This document shows positions 15,106-25,000 of a stretch of DNA of 38,717 bases, in pieces (positions within the stretch are counted from its first letter, which is position 1; each line of letters starts with the position of its first letter). The notes beneath the pieces are model-generated. The model had not been told where the DNA came from. It saw only the letters and a program-made list of their open reading frames with translations, and searched no databases. Both the position numbers and the translations under genes were made by a program. The stretch is taken from NCBI GenBank assembly GCA_964517435.1, contig CAZFEC010000031.1, positions 1 to 38,717 on the forward strand. Direction: 5' to 3'. The stretch comes from BS150m-G50 sp964517435 (GTDB lineage: Bacteria; CAIWAD01; BS150m-G50).

Positions 15106-16575
15106 TCACACGCCGGTGGAAGCGGAACCGTAGTTCGGAGCCTGTTTGGTGATGGCGACGCCGTGGGGATGGCTCTCCCGCAGCCCGGCACCGGTGATCT
15201 GTGTGAAGGTGGTGTCGCGCTGCAGCGCGGCGATATCGGGGGTGCCGCAGTAACCCATGGCGGAGCGGATGCCGCCCAGCAGCTGGTAGATCACTTCGCT
15301 CACCTTGCCTTTGTAGGGCACCCGGCCTTCAATTCCCTCCGGCACCAGCTTCTCCCGGCTGGTTTCCTGCGACTGGAAATAGCGGTCGGCGCTGCCCTTC
15401 TTCATCGCCGCCAGCGAACCCATGCCGTGGTAGACCTTGTAGGAACGGCCTTCGAACAGCAGGGTTTCGCCAGGCGTTTCCTCGGTGCCGGCGAAGAGGG
15501 AGCCGAGCATCACGCTGTCGGCACCGGCCGCCAGCGCCTTGGCGATGTCGCCGGAGAACCGGATGCCGCCGTCCGCCACCAGCGGCAGATCGTGCTTGAC
15601 CGCCTCCGCGGCGCAGTCCATGATGGCGGTGATCTGTGGTACGCCGACCCCGGCGATCACCCGGGTGGTGCAGATGGAACCGGGTCCGATTCCGACCTTC
15701 ACCGCGTCCGCGCCCGCCTGGGCCAGGTCCCGTACGGCGGCGGCTGTGGCTACGTTACCCGCCATGACCTCCACCGCGCTGAAATCCCGTTTCAACCGTT
15801 CTACCATCCGCAGCACCCCTTCGGAATGGCCGTGCGCGGTGTCGACCACGAGCAGATCCACCCCGGCCGCCACCATCAGTGCCGCCCGTTCCACTTCCGC
15901 CTCGCTGACGCCGACCGCGGCGCCGACCAGCAGGCGGTCGTGCTCATCCTTGGCCGAATTGGGGAAGGCCTGCTTCTTCTGAATGTCCTTGACGGTGATC
16001 AGACCGACCAGCCGGCCGCCGTCCACCACCGGCAACTTCTCGATCCGGTGCTTGTGCAGGATCTCCTGCGCCTGCTCCAGGGTCGTGCCCGCCGGAACGG
16101 TTACCAGGTTTTCGGAGGTCATCACCTCGGCGATGGCGAGGGTGAGGTCGGTGACGAAACGCAGGTCCCGATTGGTGACGATACCGACCAGTTTGCCGTC
16201 GTCCACCACCGGAATGCCGGAGATATGGTACTGCTGCATCACCTCCAGGGCCTGCCCCACGTTCTGACCGGAACTGAGGGTGATCGGTTTCAGAATCATA
16301 CCGCTTTCAGAGCGCTTGACCAGGTCCACCTGGTGCGACTGTTCCTGCGGCGATTGATTCTTGTGCAGGATGCCGATGCCGCCTTCCCGGGCGACCGCTA
16401 TCGCCATCCTGACGCCGGTGACCGTGTCCATCGCGGCGGAGAGCAGCGGAATCTGCAGCCGCAGACGGCGGGAAAGACGCGTCTGGAGCCTGGCTTCATT
16501 GGGTAGAATCGCGGAACGTGCCGGCTGCAGGAGAACATCGTCGAAGGTCAATCCGGTTCCGGTAAGCTCGGCCAT
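15106..16575 (-). CDS. guaB: IMP dehydrogenase
   Basis: The product has 489 residues, full length. It oxidises IMP to XMP in guanine nucleotide synthesis. The N-terminal LTFDDVLLQPA and SAAMDTV, a CBS pair at about 90-210 (YHISGIPVVDDGKLVGIVTN; HRIEKLPVVDGGRLVGLIT) and the catalytic loop GIGPGSICTTRVIAGVGVPQ with active Cys are all present, as is the RYF/KYF-type segment ending at GMGSLAAM. It starts with AGGAG 7 nt upstream. Its stop codon lies inside a TGTGATACA copy of the window-wide 9-mer. The gene is probably a single transcription unit after the terminator at 16653-16690. Confidence 0.97.
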   Translation of the reverse strand: MAELTGTGLTFDDVLLQPARSAILPNEARLQTRLSRRLRLQIPLLSAAMDTVTGVRMAIAVAREGGIGILHKNQSPQEQSHQVDLVKRSESGMILKPITLSSGQNVGQALEVMQQYHISGIPVVDDGKLVGIVTNRDLRFVTDLTLAIAEVMTSENLVTVPAGTTLEQAQEILHKHRIEKLPVVDGGRLVGLITVKDIQKKQAFPNSAKDEHDRLLVGAAVGVSEAEVERAALMVAAGVDLLVVDTAHGHSEGVLRMVERLKRDFSAVEVMAGNVATAAAVRDLAQAGADAVKVGIGPGSICTTRVIAGVGVPQITAIMDCAAEAVKHDLPLVADGGIRFSGDIAKALAAGADSVMLGSLFAGTEETPGETLLFEGRSYKVYHGMGSLAAMKKGSADRYFQSQETSREKLVPEGIEGRVPYKGKVSEVIYQLLGGIRSAMGYCGTPDIAALQRDTTFTQITGAGLRESHPHGVAITKQAPNYGSASTGV

Positions 16576-16652
16576 AGTTTCACTCCTGTTCCTGGTTTTC
16601 CGTCGCGGCGGTTCCCTCGCCAGCGGCCCGCCGCCAGTTGGCCTGTGAGGAT

Positions 16653-16690
16653 ATAAAAAAAGGCCGCATCGCTGAGATACGACTCTTTTT
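16653..16690. terminator. Bidirectional terminator between marR-like gene and guaB
   Basis: GCCGCATC (16663-16670), loop GCTGA, GATACGAC (16676-16683) form an 8-bp stem with two G-U pairs. It is flanked by A-runs on the left and T-runs on the right, so each strand reads hairpin plus T-run. It ends the MarR-type gene on the minus strand. Confidence 0.7.
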
Positions 16691-16740
16691 TCATTTTCAA
16701 CGGAGTCCGCGCGGAAACGGTTTTCGTCGGTCCCGGGCGG

Positions 16741-17184
16741 CTAGTGCGAAGGTCCGATGCCGTCGTTTTCCATCAACATCTCGATGATGATCTGCAGGCC
16801 CTTCTTCACGCAATCGTGCTGCTTGACGGTCAGCTGAGTGGTGCCTTCCTGGAACAGCTGCTCGAACTCCCTGGAGATGCTCTCCAGCATCCGCTCTCCC
16901 TTGCGGGTGAGGTAGAGGTAGACGACACGGCGGTCCTGGCTGCTGGTGTGGCGGCGGATGATGTTCTTCTCAAACAGCTCCTGCACCAGCGGGCTGACGC
17001 GGCCTTTTTGAATGCTGAGGCAACTGGCGATGTTGCTGACCGTCTGTTCCTCCGAGCGGGTGAAGGTCAACATGATACGCAATTCGGTTACCGACAGGTC
17101 CACTTTGCCGGCCAGCGTCTTCAGAATGCCGCGGTTGAGACAGGAGAAGCGCAACAGGTGAAAGCCCAGAGAATCGTACTGCAT
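16741..17184 (-). CDS. MarR-family transcriptional regulator
   Basis: The product has 147 residues. The winged-helix core is at about 28-110: VDLSVTELRIMLTF, then QTVSNIASCLSIQKGRVSPL (recognition region) and DRRVVYLYLTRKGERML (the wing with its usual DRR motif). MarR dimers bind inverted repeats and often respond to small phenolic or lipophilic ligands. The target is unknown; the neighbours (guaB, protease) give no clear hint. An 18-bp inverted repeat between its promoter and start suggests autoregulation. Start by ATG with a weak ribosome site (GGGAGG 8 nt upstream). Confidence 0.9.
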   Translation of the reverse strand: MQYDSLGFHLLRFSCLNRGILKTLAGKVDLSVTELRIMLTFTRSEEQTVSNIASCLSIQKGRVSPLVQELFEKNIIRRHTSSQDRRVVYLYLTRKGERMLESISREFEQLFQEGTTQLTVKQHDCVKKGLQIIIEMLMENDGIGPSH

Positions 17185-17231
17185 GAAACCTCCCGAAAGA
17201 TAGGCGAGTTATATTTCTGGTGGGAGAATCT

Positions 17232-17249
17232 GACCGTCCCCCCACGGTC
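17232..17249 (-). promoter_or_regulatory. Candidate MarR operator
   Basis: GACCGT (17232-17237), six C, then ACGGTC (17244-17249) is a perfect 6+6 inverted repeat of 18 bp, the usual size of a MarR site. It lies 48-65 nt upstream of the regulator start and just downstream of its likely promoter. Confidence 0.4.
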
Positions 17250-17274
17250 CGCATCGGGTGCAAGCGGTTGCGTT

Positions 17275-17303
17275 AAATTATCATCACTCCAGGCAGGAGT
17301 CAA
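17275..17303 (-). promoter_or_regulatory. Possible promoter of the MarR-type gene
   Basis: On the minus strand TTGACT (17298-17303, 5 of 6) is followed by TAATTT at 17 bp (17275-17280) or by the better GATAAT at 15 bp (17277-17282). The inverted repeat at 17232-17249 lies in the leader. Confidence 0.4.
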
Positions 17304-17715
17304 GTGAATAGTTCAGAAAATGTAATTATCATAAATATCGGATTATTCAAAAGGAGGCCTAATCGTCCTGGTGCCCAGCGATGGCGGGATTGTCATGACT
17401 CGATCAGATTGTGAACGGCTCCATTAAAGATAACCATACTCACAGCGTAGTTTTCACTTTCTGAACGTTTACGGCTGGAGAATGGTCATAACCGCGGTTG
17501 GTGCAAATCCGGCAAACCCAGCCATTCTGGCTGGGCTATCAGGCAGCACCCCGTATTTTACAAAAGGGCCCGCAAGCGGGCCCTCTGTAGGAGTGAGTGT
17601 GTCTAATGTTCGGGGTTGGTGGTCAACCCCCTGTCGATATTAATACTGATCTCGCAGCGCGTGGCTGCAATTCCTCTCAACTGCCGGCGCCGGGCCGGCG
17701 GCAGGATTGAACTCG
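17304..17715. other. Intergenic region between protease and MarR-type gene
   Basis: No gene is supported in this 412-bp stretch. It holds a GC-rich inverted repeat at 17681-17704 just past the protease stop, the terminator hairpin at 17562-17583, and a second hairpin at 17517-17535 (CCCAGCC-ATTCT-GGCTGGG). The AT-rich part at 17304-17360 contains AAAAGGAGG on the plus strand, but no reading frame of useful length follows it. Confidence 0.6.
17562..17583 (-). terminator. Terminator downstream of the protease gene
   Basis: On the minus strand GGGCCCGC-TT-GCGGGCCC (17566-17583) is a perfect 8-bp stem followed by TTTT (17562-17565). It lies about 135 nt after the protease stop. The loop of two bases is tight, so the real loop is probably four with a 7-bp stem. 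Confidence 0.65.
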
Positions 17716-20700
17716 CTAGTAGTTCACTATCACATAGTAGAACGCGTTGACATAGCTCAACTCACCCGCCAGCGACACGGTGGTGCCGGTGGTGGTCTGT
17801 ACCAGGGTGGCCGAACCGATTGCATACGGTTCCAGCATGCGGTAAACCGCATAGTTTACGGCGCCCGGCATCGCACTCCAGGTGAGCACGACATTGGGAT
17901 CCTCCCAGCTGATGGTCAGATCGTTCACCGGATCTACGGCGGGCAGAACCGTGAAGGTGGCCGCGTCGGAGTCATCGAGACCGCCGGTATCCCAGGCGGT
18001 AAAGGTGAGCGTCTCGGCACCGACCCAGCCTTCCGGATAGGTGATAGTGGCGACATTACCGGTGATATCAACGGTCAGATCGACATTGCCTGCGCAGGTC
18101 CAGGAAATCGCCGCGGGAGGATCCTCGACATCCATCACGTAGTTGTCCAGGCTGATCTGCAGGAAGCTGTCACCCGCGTCAACGGTCTGATCCGGAATAT
18201 CGGCCACTACCGGTGGATCGTTGACCGACACCGCCGTGAAGGTGGCGGGATCGTCATCGGTGAGTCCCCCTTCGTCCTCGGCGGTAAAGGTAATCGTCTC
18301 GCTGCCGAACCAGTGGGGATATGGTGCGGTGATGGTGGCCACCCGGTCGGTGATGTCAACCAGCAGATCGAGGTTGCCGCTGTAAGTCCAACTGATCAGC
18401 GCATCTGGGGATTCCTCGTCGGTGACGTAATCGTCCAGATTGATCAGCAGGAAGGGGTAATCCTCATCTACGACCTGGTCGGGAATGTCAGTCACCAGCG
18501 GCGGATCGTTGACCTCGCCGACCGTGAAGGTGGCCGCGTCGCTGTCGTCCAGCCCACCGGTGTCCCAGGCGGTGAAGGTGATCGTCTCCGCGCCGGACCA
18601 GCGGGGTCCGCCGGGATAGGTGATGGTCGCCACCCGGTCGGTAATGTCGACCGCCATTTCGACGTTGCCGGCATAGGTCCAGTTGATCAGGGCGTCCGGA
18701 TCCTCGACATCACTGACATAGTTATCCAGATAGATCAGGGTGAAGGCTTCACCTTCGTTGATGCTCTGATTGGGGATATTGGTGACCACCGGCGGATCGT
18801 TGATCGGCGCTACCCAGAAGGTGGCGGCATCGTCATCGGTCAGGCCCCCTTCATCCTCGGCGGTGAAGGTGATTTCCTCCGCGCCGTTCCAGTCGGAATC
18901 CGGGATACCGATCGTGGCGATCCGGTTGACGATACTGACCGTCAGCTCCGTGTTGCCGCCGTAGGTCCAATCGATCAGCGCGTCGGGGGTTTCAGCGTCG
19001 GTGACGTAGCCGTCCAGGTTGATCTGGGTGAAAGTGTCACCCTCGTCGATGTACTGGTCGGGAATGTCGCCTACCAGCGGCGGTGTGTTGGCCGCTGCTT
19101 CCACCGTGAAGGTGGCGGGGTCGCTGTCATCCAGTCCGCCGGAGTCCCAGGCGGTGAAGGTGATCGTCTCAGAACCGGTCCAGCCGCCGGGATAAGTGAT
19201 GGTGGCGATCCGGTTGGTGATGTCGACCGTGAGCGCGCTGTTGCCCGCGTAGGTCCAGCTGATCCAGCTGTCGGGATCCTCGAGATCGTCGACATAGTCA
19301 TCGAGATGAATCTGGGCGAAGGCCTGACCCTCGGTGATGGTCTGGTTGGGAATGTTGGACACCACCGGCGGATCGTTGACCCCCTGCACCCAGAAGGTGG
19401 CCGCATCGGAGTCGGTCAGACCGCCCTGGTCCTCGGCGGTGAAGGTGATGACCTCGGTGCCGTTCCAGTCGGAGTGCGGGATGCCGATCGTGGCGATCCG
19501 GTTGACGATACTCACGGTGAGTTCGACATTGCCGGCATAGCTCCAGATGATGCTGGCATCGGGCGTCTGGGCGTCGCTGACATAGTTGTCCAGATGGATC
19601 TGGCTGAACGACTGACCCTCGGTGATGTACTGATCCGGAATGTCGCTGACCACCGGCGGTGTATTCTCCGGTTCTTCCTCTTCACCGGAAATCCAGAGGC
19701 ACCACTCGTTCAGGGTGCCGGTATCCTGGGTGTAGTTATCATCAATAGAAAGCGTCCAGGTTCCATTGCAGTTCTCACCGAAGAAATCAGACAGGGAACC
19801 GGGTCCATCCACCGGCAGTTCGGAATCGTACCAGCCCTCGATGTCATTGGAGCTGCCGCCGGACCGGTTGTGCAGGGTGACGGAGGTGGAGCCGGGTGAA
19901 GTCAGGATGATCTGGAGATCGCCGATGTAGGTGTGGCTGATGTCGACATAGACTTCGATGTCGATTATATCAGTGGATTGCGACAGGGTGAGGGTGGAAT
20001 AGACCGTAGTGTTGTCCGGAATGCTGACCGGCGTGGTCTGGCATTCGGTGAATTCAGGCGGCGTACCGACGACGATGGTAAAGGAATCGGTGTTGCTGTA
20101 GCCGCCACTGGCGGTGATCGACACGGTGATGTTGACCGAAGTGCCGACCGGCGTGCCGGGATCGGCACTGAGCACGAAGGGGCTGCCGTTGGTGTCGTAG
20201 CTGCCGGCGCCGATCGTGCCGTAGTTACGGGTGGCGGTGCTGAAGGAGACCCAGCTGGAACTCTCACTCAGGGTGACCGAAACACCGGTCGCTTCCGCGC
20301 CGGCGTTGTACAGCGTCACATACATATCGACCGTCTCGCCCGGATCCAGCTGGCCGTTGGCGTCAGAGATCGAGTGACTGTCGTAGTCGATGATCGGATC
20401 GGTGCCGCCTCCGGCCTGCAGCAGCGCCTGGTAGGCATTGGCGCGGCCATAACCGGTCTGGCTGTCCCAGCCGGGGGAACCCATATCGTCAGCCGAGTTG
20501 GTGATGATGTTGCGAATTTCAGATACGGAAAGACCAGGATTGACGGTCTTGATCAGAGCCGCGATACCGGCTACCTGCGGCGTGGAACCGGAGGTACCGC
20601 CCATATCGGACATGTAGCCGCCGTTGTAGTAGGTGGAATGCAGTCGGGGACTGGGCGCCATCACATCCAGGCCGGTGCCGTAGTTGCTGCCCCACCAGTA

Positions 20701-21792
20701 TTCGCCGTCGCAGGAGCTGGGATGTTTACGCTCGTTGCAGGGGGAAACCGCGCCGATCGCCATGCTGCCGGAATAGGCGGCGGGATAGCTGATACTACTG
20801 GCGTTGTCGTTACCGGAAGCGGAAACCACCACGACGCCGGCACTGACACAGGCATTGATCGCGCTGTTGAAACTGCCGTCGTATCCGCCGCCGCCCAGGC
20901 TCATGCTGACGACATCGGCACCATTGGTCCGCGCCCAGTTGACGCCGTCGACGATGTCGGAAGTCCAGCCGCTGCCGCCACTGTCCAGCACCTTGATCGG
21001 CATGATCATACAGTTGAAGTTGACGCCGGCGACGCCGGAGCCGTTGTTGCCTTTGGCCGCGGCCAGGCCGGCGCAGGCGGTGCCGTGCATATTGTCGTCG
21101 TTGGCGTTGCTGTCGTTGTTGACGAAGTCATAACCGGCAGTCATGCGGCCGGAGAACTCGCTGTGATCCAGATCGACACCGGTGTCGATAATGGCGATGG
21201 TGACGCCGGAGCTGCCCTGGGAGATGTCCCAGGCCTGGTCGGTATCCAGGTCGCAGTCGGTGGTACCGACATAGCCGCCGCCGTAGGCGACCGCCTGACC
21301 GGTGTTCTTATGCATCCACTGACTGGAATAGTAGCTGTCGTTCGGAGTGAACATGGCATGGACGATCCAGTCCGGGCGGGCTTCTTCAACGGAGGGCAGG
21401 TCTTCATACTGCCAGATCAGTTCGTCGATGTTCTGGCTTGCCTCGAACTCGATCACATAATGCAGATCGAGATCGTGATCGCGGGCCAGCTGATCCAGCT
21501 CGCCGCCGCTGTTGACCAGGCGGTAAAAGCTGCTGTAATCGAACTGCTGGTTGAGCTGATGGACATCGGGCAGGTCGGTGGTATGCAGCTCTGCGGTCGA
21601 ACGGAAGTTGTCGACCACTTCACGGTGCAGTTTGATCAACAGGTGATCGGGGGCGTACTCGTGTGTCTTGTTTTCCTGTCGTTTCCACCAGGAACCCTCA
21701 TAATCAGCGGGATTGTCGGGCTGCGGCGCATTGGCCAGGGCGGTTCCCGCCAGGAAGGTGAACAGGATAAAACCGGTGAATGCTCTCTTCAT
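17716..21792 (-). CDS. Secreted subtilisin-like (S8) protease with P-domain and six Ig/cadherin-like repeats
   Basis: The product has 1358 residues. A signal peptide (1-20, ending TALA) is followed by a propeptide-like region (about 40-145) and a subtilase domain (about 165-460). The triad is Asp203 (AIIDTGVDLDH), His236 (NMHGTACAGL) and Ser401 (GGTSGSTPQVAG), with oxyanion Asn328. A spacer and a proprotein-convertase P-domain follow at about 580-695 (HTYIGDLQIILTSPG). Six repeats of about 95 residues run from 707 to 1285, each opening N(T/D)PP(V/L)V..IP(D/N)Q. The C-terminus (1290-1358) resembles a fibronectin III module (NDLTISWEDPNVVLTWSA, then AVYRM). It has no T9SS tail and no lipobox, so it is probably released or held by the repeats. 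Its role may be extracellular protein degradation. AAGGAG lies 8 nt before the start. It is a single-gene unit. Confidence 0.93.
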   Translation of the reverse strand: MKRAFTGFILFTFLAGTALANAPQPDNPADYEGSWWKRQENKTHEYAPDHLLIKLHREVVDNFRSTAELHTTDLPDVHQLNQQFDYSSFYRLVNSGGELDQLARDHDLDLHYVIEFEASQNIDELIWQYEDLPSVEEARPDWIVHAMFTPNDSYYSSQWMHKNTGQAVAYGGGYVGTTDCDLDTDQAWDISQGSSGVTIAIIDTGVDLDHSEFSGRMTAGYDFVNNDSNANDDNMHGTACAGLAAAKGNNGSGVAGVNFNCMIMPIKVLDSGGSGWTSDIVDGVNWARTNGADVVSMSLGGGGYDGSFNSAINACVSAGVVVVSASGNDNASSISYPAAYSGSMAIGAVSPCNERKHPSSCDGEYWWGSNYGTGLDVMAPSPRLHSTYYNGGYMSDMGGTSGSTPQVAGIAALIKTVNPGLSVSEIRNIITNSADDMGSPGWDSQTGYGRANAYQALLQAGGGTDPIIDYDSHSISDANGQLDPGETVDMYVTLYNAGAEATGVSVTLSESSSWVSFSTATRNYGTIGAGSYDTNGSPFVLSADPGTPVGTSVNITVSITASGGYSNTDSFTIVVGTPPEFTECQTTPVSIPDNTTVYSTLTLSQSTDIIDIEVYVDISHTYIGDLQIILTSPGSTSVTLHNRSGGSSNDIEGWYDSELPVDGPGSLSDFFGENCNGTWTLSIDDNYTQDTGTLNEWCLWISGEEEEPENTPPVVSDIPDQYITEGQSFSQIHLDNYVSDAQTPDASIIWSYAGNVELTVSIVNRIATIGIPHSDWNGTEVITFTAEDQGGLTDSDAATFWVQGVNDPPVVSNIPNQTITEGQAFAQIHLDDYVDDLEDPDSWISWTYAGNSALTVDITNRIATITYPGGWTGSETITFTAWDSGGLDDSDPATFTVEAAANTPPLVGDIPDQYIDEGDTFTQINLDGYVTDAETPDALIDWTYGGNTELTVSIVNRIATIGIPDSDWNGAEEITFTAEDEGGLTDDDAATFWVAPINDPPVVTNIPNQSINEGEAFTLIYLDNYVSDVEDPDALINWTYAGNVEMAVDITDRVATITYPGGPRWSGAETITFTAWDTGGLDDSDAATFTVGEVNDPPLVTDIPDQVVDEDYPFLLINLDDYVTDEESPDALISWTYSGNLDLLVDITDRVATITAPYPHWFGSETITFTAEDEGGLTDDDPATFTAVSVNDPPVVADIPDQTVDAGDSFLQISLDNYVMDVEDPPAAISWTCAGNVDLTVDITGNVATITYPEGWVGAETLTFTAWDTGGLDDSDAATFTVLPAVDPVNDLTISWEDPNVVLTWSAMPGAVNYAVYRMLEPYAIGSATLVQTTTGTTVSLAGELSYVNAFYYVIVNY
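17935..19672 (-). repeat. Six Ig-like coding repeats in A-B-A-B-A-B order
   Basis: Repeats of about 285-295 bp lie at roughly 19385-19672, 19093-19385, 18805-19093, 18515-18805, 18225-18515 and 17935-18225. Units 1, 3 and 5 carry TAED(Q/E)GGLTD, and units 2, 4 and 6 carry TAWD(S/T)GGLDDSD and a shorter ITYP(G/E)G segment. The array therefore grew by copying a two-domain (about 580 bp) block. Confidence 0.8.
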
Positions 21793-21827
21793 CAGATATC
21801 TCCTTCTACTTAAATGATCGCGCGACG

Positions 21828-21857
21828 CAGGAGCAGGTCTAGACGCAATTGCTCCTG
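21828..21857 (-). promoter_or_regulatory. Inverted repeat in the protease leader
   Basis: CAGGAGCA (21828-21835) and TGCTCCTG (21850-21857) are perfectly complementary with 14 bases between them, 36-65 nt upstream of the protease start. A TATAGT lies just upstream of it on the minus strand (21870-21875) without a recognisable -35. It may be an operator or a leader hairpin. Confidence 0.35.
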
Positions 21858-21984
21858 GTTGCTTTATCGACTATATGATGTTTCGGCTTAAGTTGGGCAC
21901 CACTTGTTGGAAAGCGGTTACTAGAAGAGAATAATAATGTTTCTGAAGAAAGTAAAGAGAAACTACCGGAAGCGCTTGAATATA

Positions 21985-22001
21985 GCGCCTGAATAAGGCG
22001 C
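21985..22001 (-). terminator. Weak hairpin after the RND operon
   Basis: On the minus strand GCGCCT-TATTC-AGGCGC is a perfect 6-bp stem followed by TATATTC. It lies 17 nt past the stop of the last RND gene. The T-run is poor, so termination may be partial. Confidence 0.35.
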
Positions 22002-22018
22002 CGGAAAGGCCGCCCTGG

Positions 22019-25000
22019 TCAGGCCTCGCTGCTCCGGCCGCCGCGGTTGCGCACCCTGGCGACGATCGCCGCGGTCAGCAGGCGCAGATCGTCGAGAATG
22101 GTGTAGATCAGCGGCACCACGACCAGGGTGAACAGCGTCGCCACCAGCAGACCGCCGATCATGGCCCTTCCCATCGGTGCATAGGGGATGCCGACCAGCG
22201 AGGAGTTGCCCATCGCCATCGGTACCAGGCCGAAAATGGTAGTGAACGCGGTCATCACCACCGGCCGGAAGCGGTTCCGGCTCGCCTCCACCAGCGCGGT
22301 CAGGCGATCCCGGCCGTCGTGGCGCAGTTGGACGACCCGGTCGATCAGGACGATGGCGTTGTTCACCACCACCCCGATCAGGATGATGATGCCGATGCCG
22401 GCCATGATGTCCATGTTGCCGCCGGTGATGAAAAGGGTCCACCAGGCGCCGAAAAAGGCGAAGGGAACCGCAAACAGGATGGAGAGCGGCAGCAGGAAGG
22501 ATTCGAACAGCACTCCCATCAGGATGTAGACCAGGACGATGGAGAGCACCATCACCTCGTTGCGGCTGCCGACGATCGCTTCCAGGCGGTTGAAGCGGCT
22601 GCCCAGCGCCCAGTCGTATCCCAGCGGCAGGTGCACACCCGCCATCACCGTCCCGATCTGCTCCCGCAGCTGGAAGAGATCCTCCGCCGCAGTATAGCAG
22701 CGCACCGCGATGCTGGTCGAACCGTTGTGCCTGTGGATGGTACCCAGCCCCTTTTCGACGTTGAACTCTGCCAGCGTGCCGAGCGGCAGGCGCTCCCCGG
22801 TCGCCGTCACCAGGGGCAGGTTGCGCAGTTGATCGAGATAACGGCGGTCCGACTCCTGGATGCGGACCTGGATCGGGATTTCCCGTTCGCCCAGCTGCAG
22901 CCGGCCCACTTCGCGTCCCCGCAGCGCCATGGTGACGGTCAGCGCCACCTGCTGCGGGGTCAGTCCCACCTCCTCCACCAGCCGCCTGTTCACCTCGATC
23001 TGGATTTCATCCTTGCCGCTGTCGAGGCTCAGTTCGGTCGAGGTCACGGCGGGGATCTGCTCCAGGCGGCGCTTCACCTCCTGGGCGTATTCATGCAGCA
23101 GACGCGTTTCGGGACCCTCCAATCGCACATTCACCGCTGCGTCGCGGCCGCCCCCCCGGTGCCAGCCGTAGATGTATTCCACTCCGGCGTACTCCGGCAG
23201 CTGCTCCCTCAGTTCCTCCATCACCTGCGCCCGGTCCGGATGCGACGGCGACAGACCCAGCCACTTCAGCCTGATCTGCTGCAGGAGGTACTGATACCAC
23301 TGGTACTGCGGCGGATCCTGCAGGAAGACATGCAGGCGGCCGCGGGAACTACTGTAGCGGGTGGAAACCGCCTTGATGCGAAACCGTTCGCGGTTGGCTT
23401 CCAGCACCTCCTCAGCACGGCTGATCACCCGGTTGGCATCCTCGATGGTATAGAACGCCGGCATCATCACCCGCAGCTGAAAGTCATTGATGTTGCCCTC
23501 CTGGTCGCTCGGTTTGACCTTTTCCAGCGGGATGGCGATAGTGGCGAAGATAGCCGCCAGGGCCAGTACCGCCAGCACCCGGTGTTTGAGCACCGCCCGC
23601 AACAGGCTCAGGATCCTGTCGCGCAGGAATGTGAGCAGCCGCTGCTCCGGCACATGGCGTGTCTGGCCCATCTTGACCGACAGCAGCGGAATGAACAGCA
23701 TCGCGGCCAGCAGCGAAGCGATCAACGCCACGATTATCGGCACCCCGATCCGTTTGAGGAAGAAACCCACTTCCGGCTCGGTGCCGAGAAACACGATCGG
23801 CGCGAAGACCACGATGGTGGTCAGGGTCGACATCACCACCGCCATGCCGACATCTCCCGCTCCGCTTACCGCCGCGGCAGCCGGATCGTGCCCCTCCTGC
23901 CGCCGGACGAAGATACTCTCCATCACGACGATGGCGCAATCCACCACCATACCGATGGAGATCATCAAGCCCATCATGGTGATGATGTTCATCGACCAGC
24001 CGATGAAGTAGATGACACTGACCGCCATGAAGGCGGCGAAGGGGATCGCCAGGGTGATCACCAGCGTCATCCGCACCCGCCGCAGGAAAAAGAGCAGGAT
24101 CAGGAAGGCGAACATCCCACCCCAGAGGGCGGTCTGCTGCAGGTTGGTCAGCGAAGAGCGGATGATCTGCCCCTGATCGAAGAGAATGTTCCACTCGAAG
24201 CCAGCCAGCGCCGGTTGCGTCCGCAACCGCTCAGCGATCGTCTGCTGCACCCCTTGCGAGATCTCCACGGTGTTGGCCAGTGCCTCCTTGGTGATGCCGA
24301 TCGCCATTCCCTGCCGTCCGTTGACCCGGTGGTGCCAGTTCACCCGCGGTTCGGCGTATCTCACCTGCGCCACATCCCGCAGCCGGAAGGGGGTGTTGTT
24401 GATACCGATGTCCGCGATCTGTTCGATATCCCGGTACAGGCCGAGCGAACGCACCTGCAGGCGGCGGTCCCCTTCCCGCGTCCAGCCGCTGCTGAACTGG
24501 AGGTTGTCGCTCTGCAGCTGGCGCACCAGTGCGGGAATGCCGACGCCGTGGGCGGAAAGGCGTTTCATGTCGAGATCGATCAGGACCTGCTTTTCATCGG
24601 CGCCGTGTACCTCGACGCCGGCGACGCCGTCGATCTGTTCGAAGGCGGGCCGGATGTAGTTCTCCACCAGGAAGTAGAGGTTCTCCGTTTCCGGTGGATA
24701 GTTGATCGCCATCCAGACGATCTCCTCATCCTCCATCCCCATCCGGCGCAGGCGGATGCGCCGCACCTCCTCCGGCAGGTCCGGTTCCAGCCGGTCGATG
24801 CGGTCCCGTACCTGGTTGTAGGCGACATCCATATCCGCCTGCTTGTCGAACTCCAGCCAGATCCAGACGCCGTTCTCGGAGGAATGGGTTTCGATATTCT
24901 CGATGCTCTGCACGGTACGCAGGATCTCTTCGAAGGGAATGGCGATCTGCTCGGCCGCCTCTTCGGCGGTGGCGTTGGGGTAGCTGACCCAGATACCGAG

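Noticed and set aside
17500..17560. A GEMM-like (c-di-GMP) riboswitch near GGCAAACCCAGCC
   Set aside because: Only a short fragment resembles it, the rest of the fold is missing and no gene follows on that strand; it is better read as a hairpin after the protease gene.
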